Assembly: GCA_037176705.1 (NCBI GenBank)
Contig: CM073887.1
Location: 27,221,501 to 27,285,500, forward strand
Origin: Molossus alvarezi
Lineage: Eukaryota > Chordata > Mammalia > Chiroptera > Molossidae
Length of the DNA stretch: 64,000 nt
Direction: 5' to 3'
Under the pieces are notes generated by a model that worked only from the letters and a program-made list of their open reading frames with translations, ran no database searches and was not told the DNA's origin. This document shows positions 10,080 through 24,989 of this stretch, in pieces (positions within the stretch are counted from its first letter, which is position 1; every line of letters begins with the position of its first letter). Position numbers and translations under genes: made by a program.

Positions 10080-12190
10080 GGTGTACATTTAAAGCTGTAA
10101 ACAAGTAAAATTACTAAATAAATAATTTTTAAAAATAACAAAATAAAAAGACAAAGAACATAGCACATTCATAATGTAAAATCATCAAAGAAGAACTTTT
10201 TTTGCTTGTATATTGGTAAATAAATAGTACATTCCTGGAAATTACAGAAGTAACAGAAAAATTGTATTGCTGTAAAAATAGCCTGGGATCAAAAAGCAGT
10301 TTGCTTTTCTGTATATCCTACTATAGTATGTGGGCCTTTACCAAATTTTTTATATAGTTACTTTTGACATTTAATATGTATATCAATACAACTTTATTTG
10401 GCATTCACTGGGAAATTGCTGGTATGCAGGTTATTGTGTTGCTGATTAAAGGCAAACTATGATCCTAGTCACAGAACAGACAGCTATACACATGGAAAAA
10501 GTCTCAAACCACATTGTCTCTCTCTGTTTTCCGGACTGTCAGTTTTCTGTTGGTGAAAACTCCTGATGAGATCTTTGCATCTAGGCTTCTAACACACTGC
10601 CTCCAATCTAGAAATGTTTGTAAAACGTCTGCTGGGTGAATAATTAAATTAATACCTCATTGGGATTGATGAGATTAGGAAGGGCAATAGGGTGAAGAGA
10701 TGAACATTGGTTTGTTTTCAGCTTCTGTGTGAATGAAGGCACCAGGAGCAATAGGTAGAACATATCAGAGTCTCCATCTATTTCAACACAGAGGTTGTGT
10801 TATTGAGCCCCTAGGGAAGCCTGAATCTGCTCCCACCCTGAAACTACTTCCTTGAATATCCTGCAGTGTGATGGAGGCTGTAAATGTCTGGTGGACCCTG
10901 GTATGCCTGCAGCCCTGGGATGAAAAACCAAATATATCCATGAAGTACAGAGGCATGGGAAAGACCCTGGGGAATGCCCCACATCTGAAAGGATGGAGAG
11001 GGAGAAACGACCCTGCTAAGCAGACTGAGGAAGTGCGTTCTGAGACCAGTCAGCAAGATCTAGTTCCTCACAGAGAAAGAAAACTCAAATGCACGCAGAA
11101 ACTATTCCAGTGTTGGAAACGAAAATCACGAATAACATTTGGAAATCATTTGAGAGCAGTGGTAGAGAGGTAAAGGACAGATGATTCTTGTTGAGAAGGG
11201 AGGAGATGAAGAAACATATTCTGTAAGTCTCTAGGTCCATAAGATATTTTTAAAGTGGGAATCATTGTTTTTTTGGGAGCCAGTGTCACAGGTAAAATAA
11301 TCAGGTTTCTGTGTTTCATGATAGAGTCATTGCATATAGTTCCTCTACCATATTATAGATGAACGAAATGATCATCACTTGAAGTAGTAATAGCTATCAT
11401 GTACTTTTCCTTTCCAAGTTCTAGGTACTGTTTTTAAAATGTTGGCTTGTATTAAATCACTTAATTGTGACAGCATTAATTCTGTAGCCATCTGGCAGCT
11501 AACGCTAAATTCAATCCCCTTGTAAGGGGTAAATTCCCAGGCCAATGATCTGGTCTTTTCCCACTAAATTATGTAGCATCATGATGGTTACTCCCTTAAG
11601 AGCAAAGCAGAAAATAGAGTCTGTGTTTGCTTGTTTGCACATACATGTGTAATGTTCTGGAGAACAACAGGGATAGATTTATATATAACATATTGTTTTA
11701 TTTTTTGGATTAAGGATCAGCAATATAAGACCCACTGGCACCTGTGTAGAGTCAGCATGTCAGCAATCACCACACACCTTGCCCTCTTCTTGCATCAAAA
11801 CCCTTTTGGGATTTTACCTTCTCCAATTTACTCATCACTGTTAAGATTCCCACCCTCGACCTCTAGCTAAGATATGTCTTGTAAACGTCAGGATTTCCAA
11901 CTGCATTCTGCACTTCTCTGCTCGGCTCTCTCAATGAGATCCAACATGGTAGCCCTATATGACCAATATTTAAATTCAGTTTCTCTCCAAACCTCCCCTT
12001 CTGTACTGTTTTCTACCTCAAAAGTGGCAGTTTAAATCACCCAACGGTCCAAACTGTGACCTGGAGACTTCCTTCCCTCCGTCACTCTTCATAGCCAAGC
12101 AAGCACCAATTTGTACACATCCACTTTTAATCCACTGACAGCAGTCTAGATCGGGTCCACAGCATTTTTCACGCCCACCACTCCAGTGTC
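10080..12190. other. No gene recognised; apparently unique sequence
   Basis: No SINE is obvious. A 101-codon frame at 10868-11173 on + has no recognisable motif. A weak MIR-like stretch lies near 11390-11500. Of all the long intergenic parts of the window this has the lowest density of young repeats. Confidence 0.4.
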
Positions 12191-13774
12191 CCCCACCTGG
12201 CCTCCCAACATCCTCGTCCCACCACACCCTTAGGGAAAATGCCCACAGAACACTCTGAGGAGGTGACTCTCTTGGGTTTGGGATAGAAACCCTCTGACCT
12301 TTGTTGGACTCCTCCCCTGCAACCCATCCTGCCCTACACATGGGAAGGTAAGTTCTGCCCGAGGCATCGGTTTTCCTCAATGAAGAGGCACAGTGGCTTT
12401 TCTTAGTCCAGTTTCATTTGGGCATCTCAGGTGTTCTCCTTCGTCTGCCAATGCTAACTTTTTTTTTTTTCTCAGAATGGGATCCAAGGAACACAATAAG
12501 TAAGCATGCTGCACAAAACTGTTTCTTGTCCAGGATGTATGCTCACTGCTTATGTACCCAGGTCCCTGATGATGCAACAGGGACTGTACATGCCTGGTGA
12601 CATATCCACGAGCGCTTTGCACACTCTGAAATTCACTTTCTCCATTCTAACAATGAAAAGGAACATTCCTTATCTATAATGAGACCTGAACTAAAGAGAG
12701 AAAGGGGGTGGGGAGGAAGAAGAGAGTATGGGGGCATAAATGGTGATGAAAGGAGACTTGATTTGGGGTCGTGAACACACAATACAATATACAGATGATA
12801 GAAGTTTATACCTGAATTGTATATAATTTTATTAACAAATGTCACACCAACAAATTCAATATGAAATATAAAGAAACACTAAAATGAACAAAAAGAGAGG
12901 TTTTTGATTAGACTGTCTTCAGTTGGCTTTAGGGTAGCTAGAAAATGGAATGTGTGGGGTGACGGTGTGCTGGGGTGATGGGTGCTGGGTGTTGAGAACA
13001 GTGGGGTCTTGAGCACCTCCCGTTGCCAAGGCCAGTGTTACAACGAATGTGTTCTAAGAGTGAAATAGAAGTTTATTCTCTTTTACTTTCTTTGCTTGTT
13101 TTTTGAGGGGTCCATAAAGTGACATAAAACAATAAGAAACCCAGTGAGTGAAACTTGCTCCAGGAATCCTGGTGGATTTGTAATGTTATATCTTAGAAAT
13201 CAGAAATTAATCTTCCACTTATATAAGAGTTTTAATAATGCTTAACACACGAGGATGTTATCATAGTTAAGTAGAAAGTTTTTAAAAAGTCTTAGACTAC
13301 AAAATTACTTCTTTCTCACCAACCTCTTTCTGTATTTCCAAAGATGCATGTGTGTATATTTATCATTGTGCAATTGAAATATGTATGTTGGTAATTGGGA
13401 ACCCAGTTCTCCAAAGTGACTGACATTGGTCAATTCTGCTTGTTCAGAGAAGATGTCCTATGGGCCAAGCAGATTACAACCCTCAGCTGTAGTCTGTAGA
13501 ACTATAGGGTTAGGATAGGAATAAAGCGAAGAAGGGCCATTTTGTAGGTACTTTGACAATGTCTGCAATAAAAAACATTATCACCAGAGAACATACCTCA
13601 GAGGAATTCACCCCCCTTGATTGTCTTTGAGATATTTTATCTATATCATTTTAATTTTTATTAATTTACCTCCTCCTTAAAGTGTATATATTTCTTTGTC
13701 CATAGGGTACTATATGATATACAGACTTTGAGAAGGATGCTGATGACTAAGTAATTATAAAAATATCACCTTTA

Positions 13775-14019
13775 GCCCTGGCCAGTTTGGCTCAGTGGTT
13801 AGAGCATCGGCCTGCGGTCCAGAGAGACCCGGGTTCGGTTCCCGCTAAGGGCACATACCTTGGTTGCAGTTTGTCCCCGGCCCTGGTTGGTCGTGTGGGT
13901 GGCAGCCACTCGATGTGTTCCTTTCATATCGATGTTTCTCTCTCTCTCTCTGTTCCTCTCTCTCCCTCCCACTCTACCTGAACAAAAAAATAGAAAAATG
14001 TCCTCAGGTGAGGATAAAA
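13775..14019 (+). repeat. Full-length VES SINE with target duplication
   Basis: The head is 'gccctggccagtttggctc' and the end 'cctcaggtgaggat'. The flanking repeats 'atatcaccttta' match the single copy at the uninterrupted paralogous site near 24760. The insertion is therefore specific to flank copy 1. Confidence 0.85.
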
Positions 14020-14249
14020 AAAATATATATCACCTTTAGACTTTATAGATAAGAATCACTAGCTTGAAAATATTATTTGGGCAATTCTTAACTGTTTTTA
14101 TAAAGAATTCTCAAGTTGTCGATGATCACAATTAGTAAGCCCTTCTCTTTAGACCTCATATCTTTTAGTATCTTTAGATTATGTGGTATCTACCTGACAT
14201 TCCATTTGAAACTCATTCATTGATATATTCTTTTATTTATTTTTTTAAA

Positions 14250-14475
14250 TTTTCACCCGAGGAGATTTTTCCACTTTTTGTTCAGATAGAGTGGGAGGGA
14301 GATAAAAGGAGAGAAACGTCGACGTGAAAGGGATACATCGAGTGGTTGCCACCTGCATGACCAATCAGGGCCGGGGACAAACTGCAACCGAAGTACGTGC
14401 CTTAGCGGGAACCGAACCCGGGTCTCTCTGGAACACAGGCCGACGCTCTAACCGCTGAGCCAAACTGGCCATGGC
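14250..14475 (-). repeat. VES SINE, antisense
   Basis: It starts 'cacccgaggagatttttcc' and ends 'gccaaactggccatgg'. The paralogous flanks lack it. Confidence 0.8.
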
Positions 14476-14504
14476 GATTTGTCTTATTTATTTATTATTT
14501 TTAA

Positions 14505-14750
14505 AATGCTCACCTGAAGACATGCTTATTGATTTTGGAAAGAGAAGAAGGAGAGAAGAGAGGGAGAAAGCAATTGAGGGAGAGAGAGAGAGGAAGAGAG
14601 AGAGCGAAAGAGAGAGAGAGAGAGAGAGAGAGGAGGGAATGAAACATTAATGTGACTGGTTGATTCTTATAAGGGCCCTGATGGGGAGCTTAATCCCACA
14701 ACCTTTTGGTGAAGCGGATGCTCCAAACAACTAAGCCACACCCACCAGGG
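14505..14750 (-). repeat. VES-type SINE, antisense, with long (GA)n
   Basis: It opens 'ctcacctgaagacatgctta' and is shared with 26513-26757 and 50525-51165, so it predates the flank duplication. It holds the uninterrupted site (ctccAAACaact) matching the solo LTR insertion at 50692. Confidence 0.75.
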
Positions 14751-14904
14751 TAAGAGGAAATCTCTTTAATCAAATCTTTTTGGTTTGAGTCTACCACTTA
14801 AAATGTAATTGAGCTCAGATTTCGATATAAGATGACTATGATATTACTAACATGAACACTATTGATTTATTATAGAATGAGTATTATTGTATTGCATTTT
14901 TTGT

Positions 14905-15643
14905 TAATTTTCACCCAAGGATCTATTTTCACTTTGAGTTTTGGAGAGTGGAAAGGGGGAGGGGAGACAAAGACAGAGACAGAAATGGACAGACAGTAAG
15001 AGAAACATTGATGTGAGAAAGACATCACATTGGTTGCCTCCCTTATGTACCCTGATGGGGCTGGAGATTAAACTTGCAATCCTGGAGAGAGGTCACCCAA
15101 CCTTCCTATTCCATTTCCTTCCAGCATTACCATTCTCTTTTTTTTAAAATCTTCACCTAACAATATTTTTTATTTTTATTTCTTTTTATCCTCACCCAAG
15201 CTTTTACATTTATCTTCAGATAGAGTGGGAGGGAGAGAGGGGGGAAGATAGAGAAAGAAACAATGATGTGTGCGAGACTCATCGACTGGTAGCCACCCAC
15301 ATGACCCCCACCGAGGCCGGGGACAAACTGCAACCAAGGTACGTGCCCCTTGCAGGAACCAAACCCAAGACTCTCTGGTCCGCAGGCCAACACTCTAACC
15401 TCTGAACCAAACCTGCCAGGGTGAGAATATACTTTTATTTATCGTCAGATAGAGTAGGAGGGAGAGAACGAGGGCGAGAGAGAGAAAGAGAAACATCCAT
15501 GTGAGGGAGACCCACTGAGTGGTTGCCCTCCGCCAGACCTGGACCTGGCCAAGGAGGAACCAGTGTATGCCCCTGACTGGAATCGAACCCGAGACACATT
15601 GGTCTACCGGCTGATGCTCCAACTGCTGAGCACAGGTGGCCAG
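14905..15643 (-). repeat. Three antisense VES-type SINEs in a row
   Basis: About 14905-15115 (truncated), 15180-15420 and 15425-15643. The last two end in 'gaaccaaacctgccaggg' and 'gtggccagggc'. The order is repeated at 51312-51795. Confidence 0.7.
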
Positions 15644-16084
15644 GGCCCCACGTGACCATTATTAAGTGTCTTCTGTATCCATCCAAAAAGTATCCCATTA
15701 TTATATGATCCACATAAATACACAGTCATTTTATATTGCTTGTTTAATAATACAATATGAGCATACTATGGGCTATGTTCCAAACTCTACTTCTTTTCCT
15801 TTTGAATTTTGATAAGAGTTTATTTGAGCCCAAACTGATGACAATTGCAGGGATCGAGATCTCACATGCTCCCTACACTTTGATTTTACAAAAAATATAT
15901 CTAAAGGGTTGTTTTCCACACCCCTATATAGATATATTCTTGTATTGCTCTAAGTAATTACTGGCTCTAATGTGAAGCCAAATGAGATTATATTTGTCAT
16001 ATTTCTTAAATAAATAAAAAAAAAAAGCAAAAAACAAAACCCGGTATTGTACTCCCACCATAATTTTTGAAGATTTTATTTTTG

Positions 16085-16496
16085 TGTGTGTGGCAATTTT
16101 ATAACTTTATTCCACATTCAGCAGCTAGTTCACATCCACACGAACTGTTTGTAGTTTTTCGAAAGTGGTGACAGGTGCGTAGGTAACCAATGCATAGAGC
16201 TTGTTTGGTGAATCTTCATCCTCACTGGGTTCTGGAGATCCGCACCCGACTGTGCTGTGGGACACTCCTCATTCCTCTGGTCCAGACAGCTGTGGAGCTG
16301 GTGTCAATGTGCACATCTGGAGCTCCCACCTGCTTCATGGCATATTTCCAGATCACTTTGAGTGCCCGAGCAACACACTTCTTGAAACACCCTCCACGAG
16401 TATACGCGCTTTGAATGTTGATGATGTATTCTCTGGTCACTCCCTTGTTGATGGCAGAGAGACCCGTCTTCTCTCCACTTTTCTTTGGCGAGCCAT
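16085..16496 (-). pseudogene. RPL31: RPL31 processed pseudogene, copy 1
   Basis: Read on the minus strand from an ATG at 16496, the translation in shifting frames follows ribosomal protein L31. Pieces such as [34 protein letters not shown] and the C-terminal [19 protein letters not shown] are visible. There is no intron. The early lysine-rich part is frameshifted, and later shifts separate the pieces. An 'ataaagtt' equivalent lies at the 3' end near 16100. It cannot make a functional ribosomal protein. The second copy at 52513-52915 is the same insertion carried along by duplication. Confidence 0.9.
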
Positions 16497-16539
16497 TATA
16501 TATGACCCAAGATGGAAAAGAAATAAAATCTTTCATTTC

Positions 16540-18213
16540 AGTTTCTTCATCAGCAAAGATGGGATTAAAGGGTGTTGAGAAGGTCGAGGGAGGATTGCAA
16601 AGGTGCAAATGAGATCATGATTATTAACAGCCCTGTGCTGACCTGATTAGAGGAGATCCATCGTCCTCATTAATCAGCACTTCCTTTGGGGATGGGGAGT
16701 GTGGATCAGCACAAGGTTATCTAGAGTCACCAAAGCCGCCGGCGCCCTGCCCCCTGGGTCAGAACGGTGACCACCACTTCTGAACATCCTCTGACCCCTA
16801 CCCTGGTGAGGGAGGAGCCAGAAGTCTTTGATGGGCAAAGTTCTAACACAGACCGTGATGCCAACCTGAGCTAAGGGGTGATTAATATCTGCTTCTGATA
16901 AAACACCCAGAGGTTTTGCTCAGAAGGTTCGTGTGGAATTGCTTTTTAGAGTGTCACCTGTTAAACTCTTATTGTTTCAAACTAAAGGTTCCAAGAGGTT
17001 GATCTCAATTTACGGGTATACTGAAACCAAACGGAAAGAGAAACTGAATGTCGTTTTCCTTGTTACATGTGTCTCTGAATGAATACGGGATCAATAAACC
17101 CATCCCCAAAGACACAGGTAGTCTGACATCAAATGTGGAATTCAACCCACATAATAACAAGTAGGTAGAAATTTAATGTCTGTCTTGGTATTTCCTCATT
17201 CTAAAATTGGGAGATATGTTGGGTGGTGATCGGAAGTGGGAATAGGGAAGGACATGATGGATTTGGAGTGGCGGAGAAAGAAGACTGGTCTGAAACAACT
17301 CTGAGGAAGAAGATGAATGGAATGGATCTGAGAGCTTTGAGATAAAGGGAAAGAGACGAAGTTTAAAGGGAGTAGGAGAAACAGCTTGGGCTGTAAGACA
17401 GTGGAGACACAGTGACACAGAAATCAAAAGGTAAATATCGAAGGAATAAGTATCTTCTTTAATGAAAGAATATTTTACACATCCATAATAGGAGAGAGGA
17501 CATTATAAAGAACCCAGGTGTAAAAAACCCATGTGCTATAACTGTAAACTTTTGGTCACTCCTTATCTATAGTCCGATCAACTTCTGCTCCTTTTAATCA
17601 TCACCAGTGTGTATGTTTATTGATGTGAGAGAGAAAGCAAGAGAGAGAGTAGGAGAAAGAAGAAAACATCGATGTGAGAAAGAAACATCGACCGATTGTG
17701 TTCCATACTCCACGACAGAAGATTGAGTGCAAAATCTAGGTATGTGCCCTGAGCAGGAATCAAAGGTATAACCCTTCGGTGTGAGGGCAGACACTGTAAC
17801 CACTGAGGCAAACTGGCCAGGGATGCTAACTCCGTCTCAAATATGGTCATGATAAGTGGCTTAGTTGACCTACCATGCTCTTCACACAGCAGAAGAAGGA
17901 TTAATGCTGATAGAACTGCCTTATAAATGGTAATGTTGTTTTGTCCACAGATACCACAGGAGACGTGGCCTCTGCTGAGATTTTGAACACGAGTATGTTC
18001 ATCACTGGGAGCAGTGTGGCATTAAATACAGGAGAGGGTGACAGGAAGCCTGGGCAACAGCTGGTGCGGGGACTGTTCTTGGAAGCTCCTGCAGCCTTCC
18101 ACAGAGACCAAGGACTGAGCAGACCTCAGCTTCTCACTTTTCCTAGCTCCTGGAGCATCACACTGTCTGTCTCTTCAGACAGACACCTTCACTGCACAAT
18201 GGACTTTGTGTGA
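16540..18213 (+). pseudogene. Dead TRIM60-like unit 3: promoterless, five-codon stub
   Basis: This is the 15.7-kb-shifted duplicate of unit 1. It lacks the TATA box and exon 1 (gap near 16850). The exon 2 acceptor is at about 17950, and the frame runs from ATG 18199 to TGA 18211-18213 after four codons. The left edge joins the RPL31 flank at about 16530 ('ttcatttcagtttcttcatc'), one boundary of the tandem duplication. Confidence 0.8.
17601..17822 (-). repeat. VES-type SINE, antisense, in intron 1 of unit 3
   Basis: Equivalent of 1904-2121, ending 'ggcaaactggccaggg'. Confidence 0.75.
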
Positions 18214-18700
18214 TCGTTTGCATTTAATAAATGTTTTGCTTTTAAAGAATACTGATGATGTCAACCATAATTGAAAAGAAATTTAAAGAGTAAAAGAAAC
18301 TGGGTAAAATATTGGGCAATCAATATGAATACTGATTTCCCTAATAAGCAATTCTCCCATAATAAATTATGACACAGAATTTTAGAGTTCAAAGAATGCT
18401 TCTCAGTGAAAGTAACAACCAGGCTGGGACGTGAAGAAAGAATGCCAGTACCAGGGGTAAACGCTGGATTTGGGGCAAGGGGCTGCCATGGACAAACCTG
18501 CCTGTGCAGGAGTCCTGGGGCAGATGGGGGATGTCCTGAGAGTGGACGGAGGGGAGGACCGCCCAGGGCTGGAGACCACAGGAGGCCGACACTGGTGGGC
18601 TCAGAGTTACACGTGCCCAGGTGAGGAAAGAAACAGGCCTTCCTTAGCCTTTCAGACTTCATTTCCTTCATCAGCAAAGATGGGATTAAAAGGTACTGAG
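18214..18700. repeat. Unit-start segment of the TRIM60-like array, copy 4
   Basis: Nearly identical to 2510-2990 at an offset of 15704. Confidence 0.75.
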
Positions 18701-18829
18701 AAAGTCAAGGGGGGATCACAAATGAGATCATGCATACGAACTGTCCTCTGCTGACCTGATTAAATTAGAGGAGATCCATCGTCCTCATCAACCGCCACGT
18801 CTGGACATCCACTAATCCCGACCCTGGTG

Positions 18830-18998
18830 AGGGCGGAGCCAGAAGCCTTCCCTGAGCAGAGCCCTAATAGCTCCACCCTTGTAGAAGTATATATAAAGCA
18901 GGGTCACAACAGTAACTCTACTACTGGTACAAGACTGCCTTCGGAGACCCTTCCTGGAGGCTCACTTCACAGACTCGTCCATAGAAAGCTGGTACCAG
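18830..18998 (+). promoter_or_regulatory. Promoter and exon 1 of the frameshifted TRIM60-like copy
   Basis: The TATA box TATATATAAA lies at 18888-18897. Exon 1 ends 'ggtaccag|gtgagc' with the donor at 18999. It is close to identical to 3130-3294, so this pseudogene may still be transcribed. Confidence 0.6.
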
Positions 18999-19960
18999 GT
19001 GAGCTGGGAATCCAGAGGAAGGGCCGGGGACCTGCGTGCACTGAGGGAGCCCTGGTTTGCTTTGTGGCTAATCTAGTAGGGTGTGGTCCCCACAGGCAGC
19101 TGGTCCTAACTAGGATTCAGGTTATTTTAAGATGCACACTTTTACTGTTGATCGGGTCCCTATGTGAGCCTGTCCTAAATCACCTAAAACTTGCTAAAAC
19201 TGCAGATGCCATGATGCCAACCTGAGCTAAGGGGTGATTAACATCTGTGTGTGAGAACGCACCACAGGTGTTGGTCAGAAGGCTCACATGGAATCGCTTT
19301 CCAGAGTGTCTCATGTGTGTAGTGTTAAATTCTTATTGTTGAAAACCAGAGGTTCCAAGAAATTGATCTAAATTTCTGTGTATACTGACACCCAACGGAA
19401 AGAGAAACTGAATGTTATTTTCCTTGTTGCATGTGTCTCTGAATAAACAGCGGATCAAAAACCCATCCCCAATGACACAGGTGGTCTGAAATCAAACCTG
19501 GAATCCAACCCCCATAAGAACAAGCAGATGGCACGTCACTGCCTGCCTTGGTCTCTCCTCATTCCCTCACTGGGAGATTTGCTGGGTGGGGATGGGAAGG
19601 GGGGACAGGGAAGCAGACAATGGATTTGGAGTCGGGGACAAAGAGGGCCGATTTGAAACAACTCTGAGGAAGAAAATGGATGGAGTGGATCTGAGAGCTG
19701 TGAAATGAAGGGAAAGAGACGAGATTTAAAGGGAGTAGGAGAAACAGCTTTGGCTGTAAGACAGCAGAGACACATTTACATTTCAAAGGTAAGTATCTAA
19801 GGAAAAATATCTTTTATTAATCAAAGAATATTTTATGCATCCATAGTAGGAGGGAGAATATTATAAAGAACCCAGGAGTAAAAAACCCAAGTGCTATAAC
19901 GGTAAACGTTTGGCCCCTCCTCATCTATAGTCCTGTCACCTTCCTCCGTTTTCTTTACCC

Positions 19961-20183
19961 CTCACCAGAGTGTGTGTTTAGTGATTTGAGAGAGACCGGG
20001 AGAGCGAGAGAGTGAGTAGGTGAAAGAAAGAAAATATCCATGTGAGAGAAACATTGATTGATTGCCTGCTATACTCCCTGACAGGAGATTGACCCAAAAC
20101 CTAGGTATGTGTCCTGAATCAAGGGCATGACCCTTCGGTGTGAGGGCAGACGCTGTAACCCATCTGAACCAAATGGGCCAGAG
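19961..20183 (-). repeat. VES-type SINE, antisense, in intron 1 of unit 4
   Basis: Equivalent of 4262-4484. Confidence 0.75.
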
Positions 20184-20524
20184 ATGCTAACTCCTTAAAT
20201 ATGGTCATAAGTGATTTTGTTGACCTTATATGTTCTTCATACAGAGCAATAAGGACTAATGCTGATAGAACTGTCCTTTAAATGGTAATGTTGTTTTGTC
20301 CACAGATACCACATATGACTTGGACTCTGCTGGGTTTTTTACCACGAATATCTTCCTCACTGCGAAGAGTGTGGCATTGAATACAGGAGAGGGTGACAAG
20401 AACACTGGACATCATCTGGTGGCCGGAACTCTTCTTAGAAGCTCCTACAGCCGTAAACAGAGAGCAAGGACTGAGCAGACCTCAGCTTCTCACTTTTCCT
20501 AGCTCCTGGGGAAACACTGACTGA

Positions 20525-21911
<1,387 letters not shown>

Positions 21912-22037
21912 ACCACCTTGTAAACTATTCTGTGTGTGGTACTTTCTGCCTATGTTAATAGAGTGTACTTGTAATAAAAATTCAAGTTTATTTTTGATGT
22001 CTGCCGATGTCTTTTTTTTACAAAATATGTTTTTATT

Positions 22038-22245
22038 GCCCTGGCCAGTTTTTCTCAGTGGTTAGAGCATCGACCCGGGGACCTATGGGTCGTGGGTTTG
22101 ATTCCAGGTCAATGACACCTACCTGTATTTTAGGTTTGATCCTTGGTCTCAGTCAAGCTGGTGCACATTGACATTTCTCTCTCTTTCTCTCCCTTCCTCC
22201 ACTGCACTCTAACAATAGTAAAATATCCTTGGGTGAGAGTTAACA
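22038..22245 (+). repeat. VES SINE, uninterrupted copy
   Basis: Paralog of the SINE at 6359-7015, without the DNA transposon. It serves as the empty site for that element. Confidence 0.75.
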
Positions 22246-22865
22246 ACAAATACATTTAAAAAGTGTTTTTATTGATATTTAGAGAGAGAAAATGGAGAGG
22301 TGGAGAGACAAACATCAATTGGCTGCTTCCAGTACCTGTACTTACTGGTATCAAACCCCTAACTTGGGTATAACCTAGGTATGTGCCCTGACCGGGAATT
22401 GAACTGGTGACTTTTCAGTGGATGGGCTGACACTCAGAGAACAGGCCCGCACGGGTCAGGCCTTTGTGACGACTTTTAACCCTCACCCCTCTGTTTTCAG
22501 CCTTTGTCCCCCATCCTACCAAGCCGTTAGGACAGGCTGAGTGCTCCTTCCCAGGCTGAGGGGCAGTTCTAATCCAGACCCTGCCTGCACAGGACTGTCC
22601 CCTGAGAGCCCCCTCCACCCACCAAGAACCCCAAGCTAGTTGTTTTTCTCCCTTCTCTCCCGCTGGTTTGGGACCTGTACCCACCCTGCTCTCCACATAC
22701 AGGTCCATTCAGTGAGCACTACACCATTTCACACCCTCCTGATGTGTGTTTCTGCCACTGGCAACCTTAACACTGAAAGCAAATGGAGTGGCTGAGATTT
22801 TATCTTTGTGGTGTGACCTCAACAGTAGTACTTAGAATGTCACATGATCCAAGTTTATTTTATTT

Positions 22866-23600
22866 TTTAAATAAGTTTTTTTGATATATATATATATAAA
22901 ATTAATTGATTTTGGTAACAGATCTTTTTCCATCTTCTCCCCTTGACTCCCTACTCCTGCTCCCGCCCCCACCCCCTGAACAGCATTGTTGTCCATGTCC
23001 TCTGGGAATGCATATACGCATATAAGTTCTTTGATTTAACTCCTCCCTCACTCTCCCCTTTCTCTGAGGTTTGTCAGTCTGAACCTTAATGTTTTTGTGT
23101 CTCTGGGTCCATTTTGTTCATCAGCTTCTTTGTTCATTATATTCCACAAATAAGTGAGATCACGTGGTATTTGTCTTTCTCTGATTGGCTAATTTTGCTT
23201 AGCATAATACTCTCCAGGTCCCTCCATGTCATCTCAAAGGATAGGAGACCTACCGTTCTTACAGCTGCATTGAATTCCATCATGTAAATACACGATGCTT
23301 TTTTATCCACTCATCTAGTGATGGACACTTGGGTGGTTTCCAGATATTAGCAATTGTTAATAGTGCTGCTATGAACATAGGGGTATATATATATTTTCTG
23401 GTTGGTTTTTCAGGCTTCTTAGCACATATTCCTAGAAGTGGGATCACTCAGTGAAATGGCAGATTCATTTTTAGGTTTTTGAGGACCCAACATATTGTTT
23501 TCCCTAGTGGCTGCACCTGTCTGCATTTCCACCACTAGTGTACTAGAGTCCCCTTTTCTCCACAACCCCACAAACACTTTTGGTTTGATGTTAAATATAT
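22866..23600 (-). repeat. L1 3'-end fragment, antisense
   Basis: It contains the widespread mammalian L1 3' phrases in reverse, such as 'gtggtttccagatattagca' and 'gtgctgctatgaacataggg'. A (TA)n tract lies at 22888-22898. It has no intact frame. Confidence 0.75.
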
Positions 23601-24091
23601 ATATATTTTTATTTTTTAAAGGGAGAGGATAGGCGAGAGAGAAACATTGATGAGAGGGTGTGGAAGGGGTGGGAAGAAATAAAGCAAAGATCTTATATGT
23701 ATATATGCACAACAAATCAAAATGGGCACTTGGCTTTTGGGCAGCTGGGAAACTGAGGATGTAGGGTGAGGGGTGCAGGAGAGAGGGCACATTGAGAACA
23801 GTGGGTCTTGAGCACCTCCTGTTGACAAGGCCAGTGTTACAAAGAATGTGTTCTAGGAGTGAATTAAACGTTTATTCTCTTTTACTTTCTTTTCTTGGTT
23901 TATGAGGAGGTCCATAAAATGACATAAAAATAATATAAAATAATTTAAAACCCACTCCAGGAATCCTGGTGGATTTTTAATGTTATATCGTAAAAATCAG
24001 AAATTAATCTCCCCCTTATATAAGAGTTTTAGTAATGCTGAACATATGTGGATGTAATCATAGTTAAGTACAAAGTTCTTAAAAAGACTTA

Positions 24092-24345
24092 GCCCTGGCC
24101 GGTTTGGCTCAGCGGTTAGAGTGTCGGCCTGTGATCCAGAGAGACCAGGGTTCAGTTCCCACTAAGGGCACGTATCTCGGTTGCAGTTTGTCCACGGTCC
24201 TGGTTGGGTCGTGCGGGTGGTAACCACTCGATGTGTCCCATTCACGTCGATGTTTCTCTCACTCTCTCTCTCTCCCCCCCTCACTCTATCGGAACAAAAT
24301 ATGGAAAAATGTCCTCGAGTAAGGATAAATAATAATAATAATAAT
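24092..24345 (+). repeat. Full-length VES SINE with target duplication
   Basis: Head 'gccctggccggtttggctc', end 'cctcgagtaaggat', then an (AAT)n tail. 'aaaaagactta' flanks both sides. The uninterrupted site is near 13293. Confidence 0.85.
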
Positions 24346-24989
24346 AATTAAAAAAATAAAAAGACTTAAGACTCATTGTGTAATTTAAATATCTATGTTG
24401 ATAATTGGGAACCTGGTTCTTGTTGGTCTATTCTGCCTGTGTAGGGAAGATGTCCCATGGGCCAAGCAGATTACAACCCTCAGCTGCAGTCTGGAGAACT
24501 ATACGGTTAGGATAGGAATAAAGAGAGGAAGGGCAATTTCGTAGGTACTTTGACAATGTGTGCAATAAAATAAGTTATCACCAGAGAACATACCTCAGAG
24601 GAATTTACCCTCCTTGGTTGTCTTTGAGATATATTTATGTCATTTTACTTTTTCTTAATTTATCTCTTCCTTTAAGTTTATATATTCCTTTGTCCCTAGG
24701 GTACAACATTATGTAGGCTTTGGGAAGGGTGCTGATAACTAAGTAATTATACATATATCACCTTTATACTTTATAGATGAGAATGTGAGAATCATTAGCT
24801 AGAAAATATTATCTGGGTAATTAACTGTTTTAATATAGAATTATCTCGCTGTCCATGATCACATTTAGTAAGTCCTTCTCTTCAGACTTCATATCTGTTA
24901 GTATCTTTAGATTATATGGTGTCTACCTGACATTCCATCTGCAGCTCATTCATTGACGTGTGTGTGTGTGTGTTTTAAAGAAATAGTTT

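Larger units (their letters stand above)
12190..16500. repeat. Flank block copy 1 (segmental duplication)
   Basis: It aligns in order with 44530-52960, where about 3.6 kb of HAL1-like sequence is inserted. The part from about 12975 to 14760 also aligns with 23790-26760. Landmarks are 'caccacacccttagggaaaa' (12230 and 44565), 'ccaggaatcctg' (13160, 23956 and 48460), and the RPL31 pseudogene at the end of copies 1 and 3. Confidence 0.75.

Noticed and set aside
10868..11173. 101-codon plus-strand frame
   Set aside because: No recognisable motif, splice context or duplicate to compare. Too weak to call a gene.
13775..13860. tRNA genes
   Set aside because: The A- and B-box-like sequences here and at dozens of other places belong to the tRNA-derived heads of VES SINEs, with SINE bodies attached and no tRNA 3' half.
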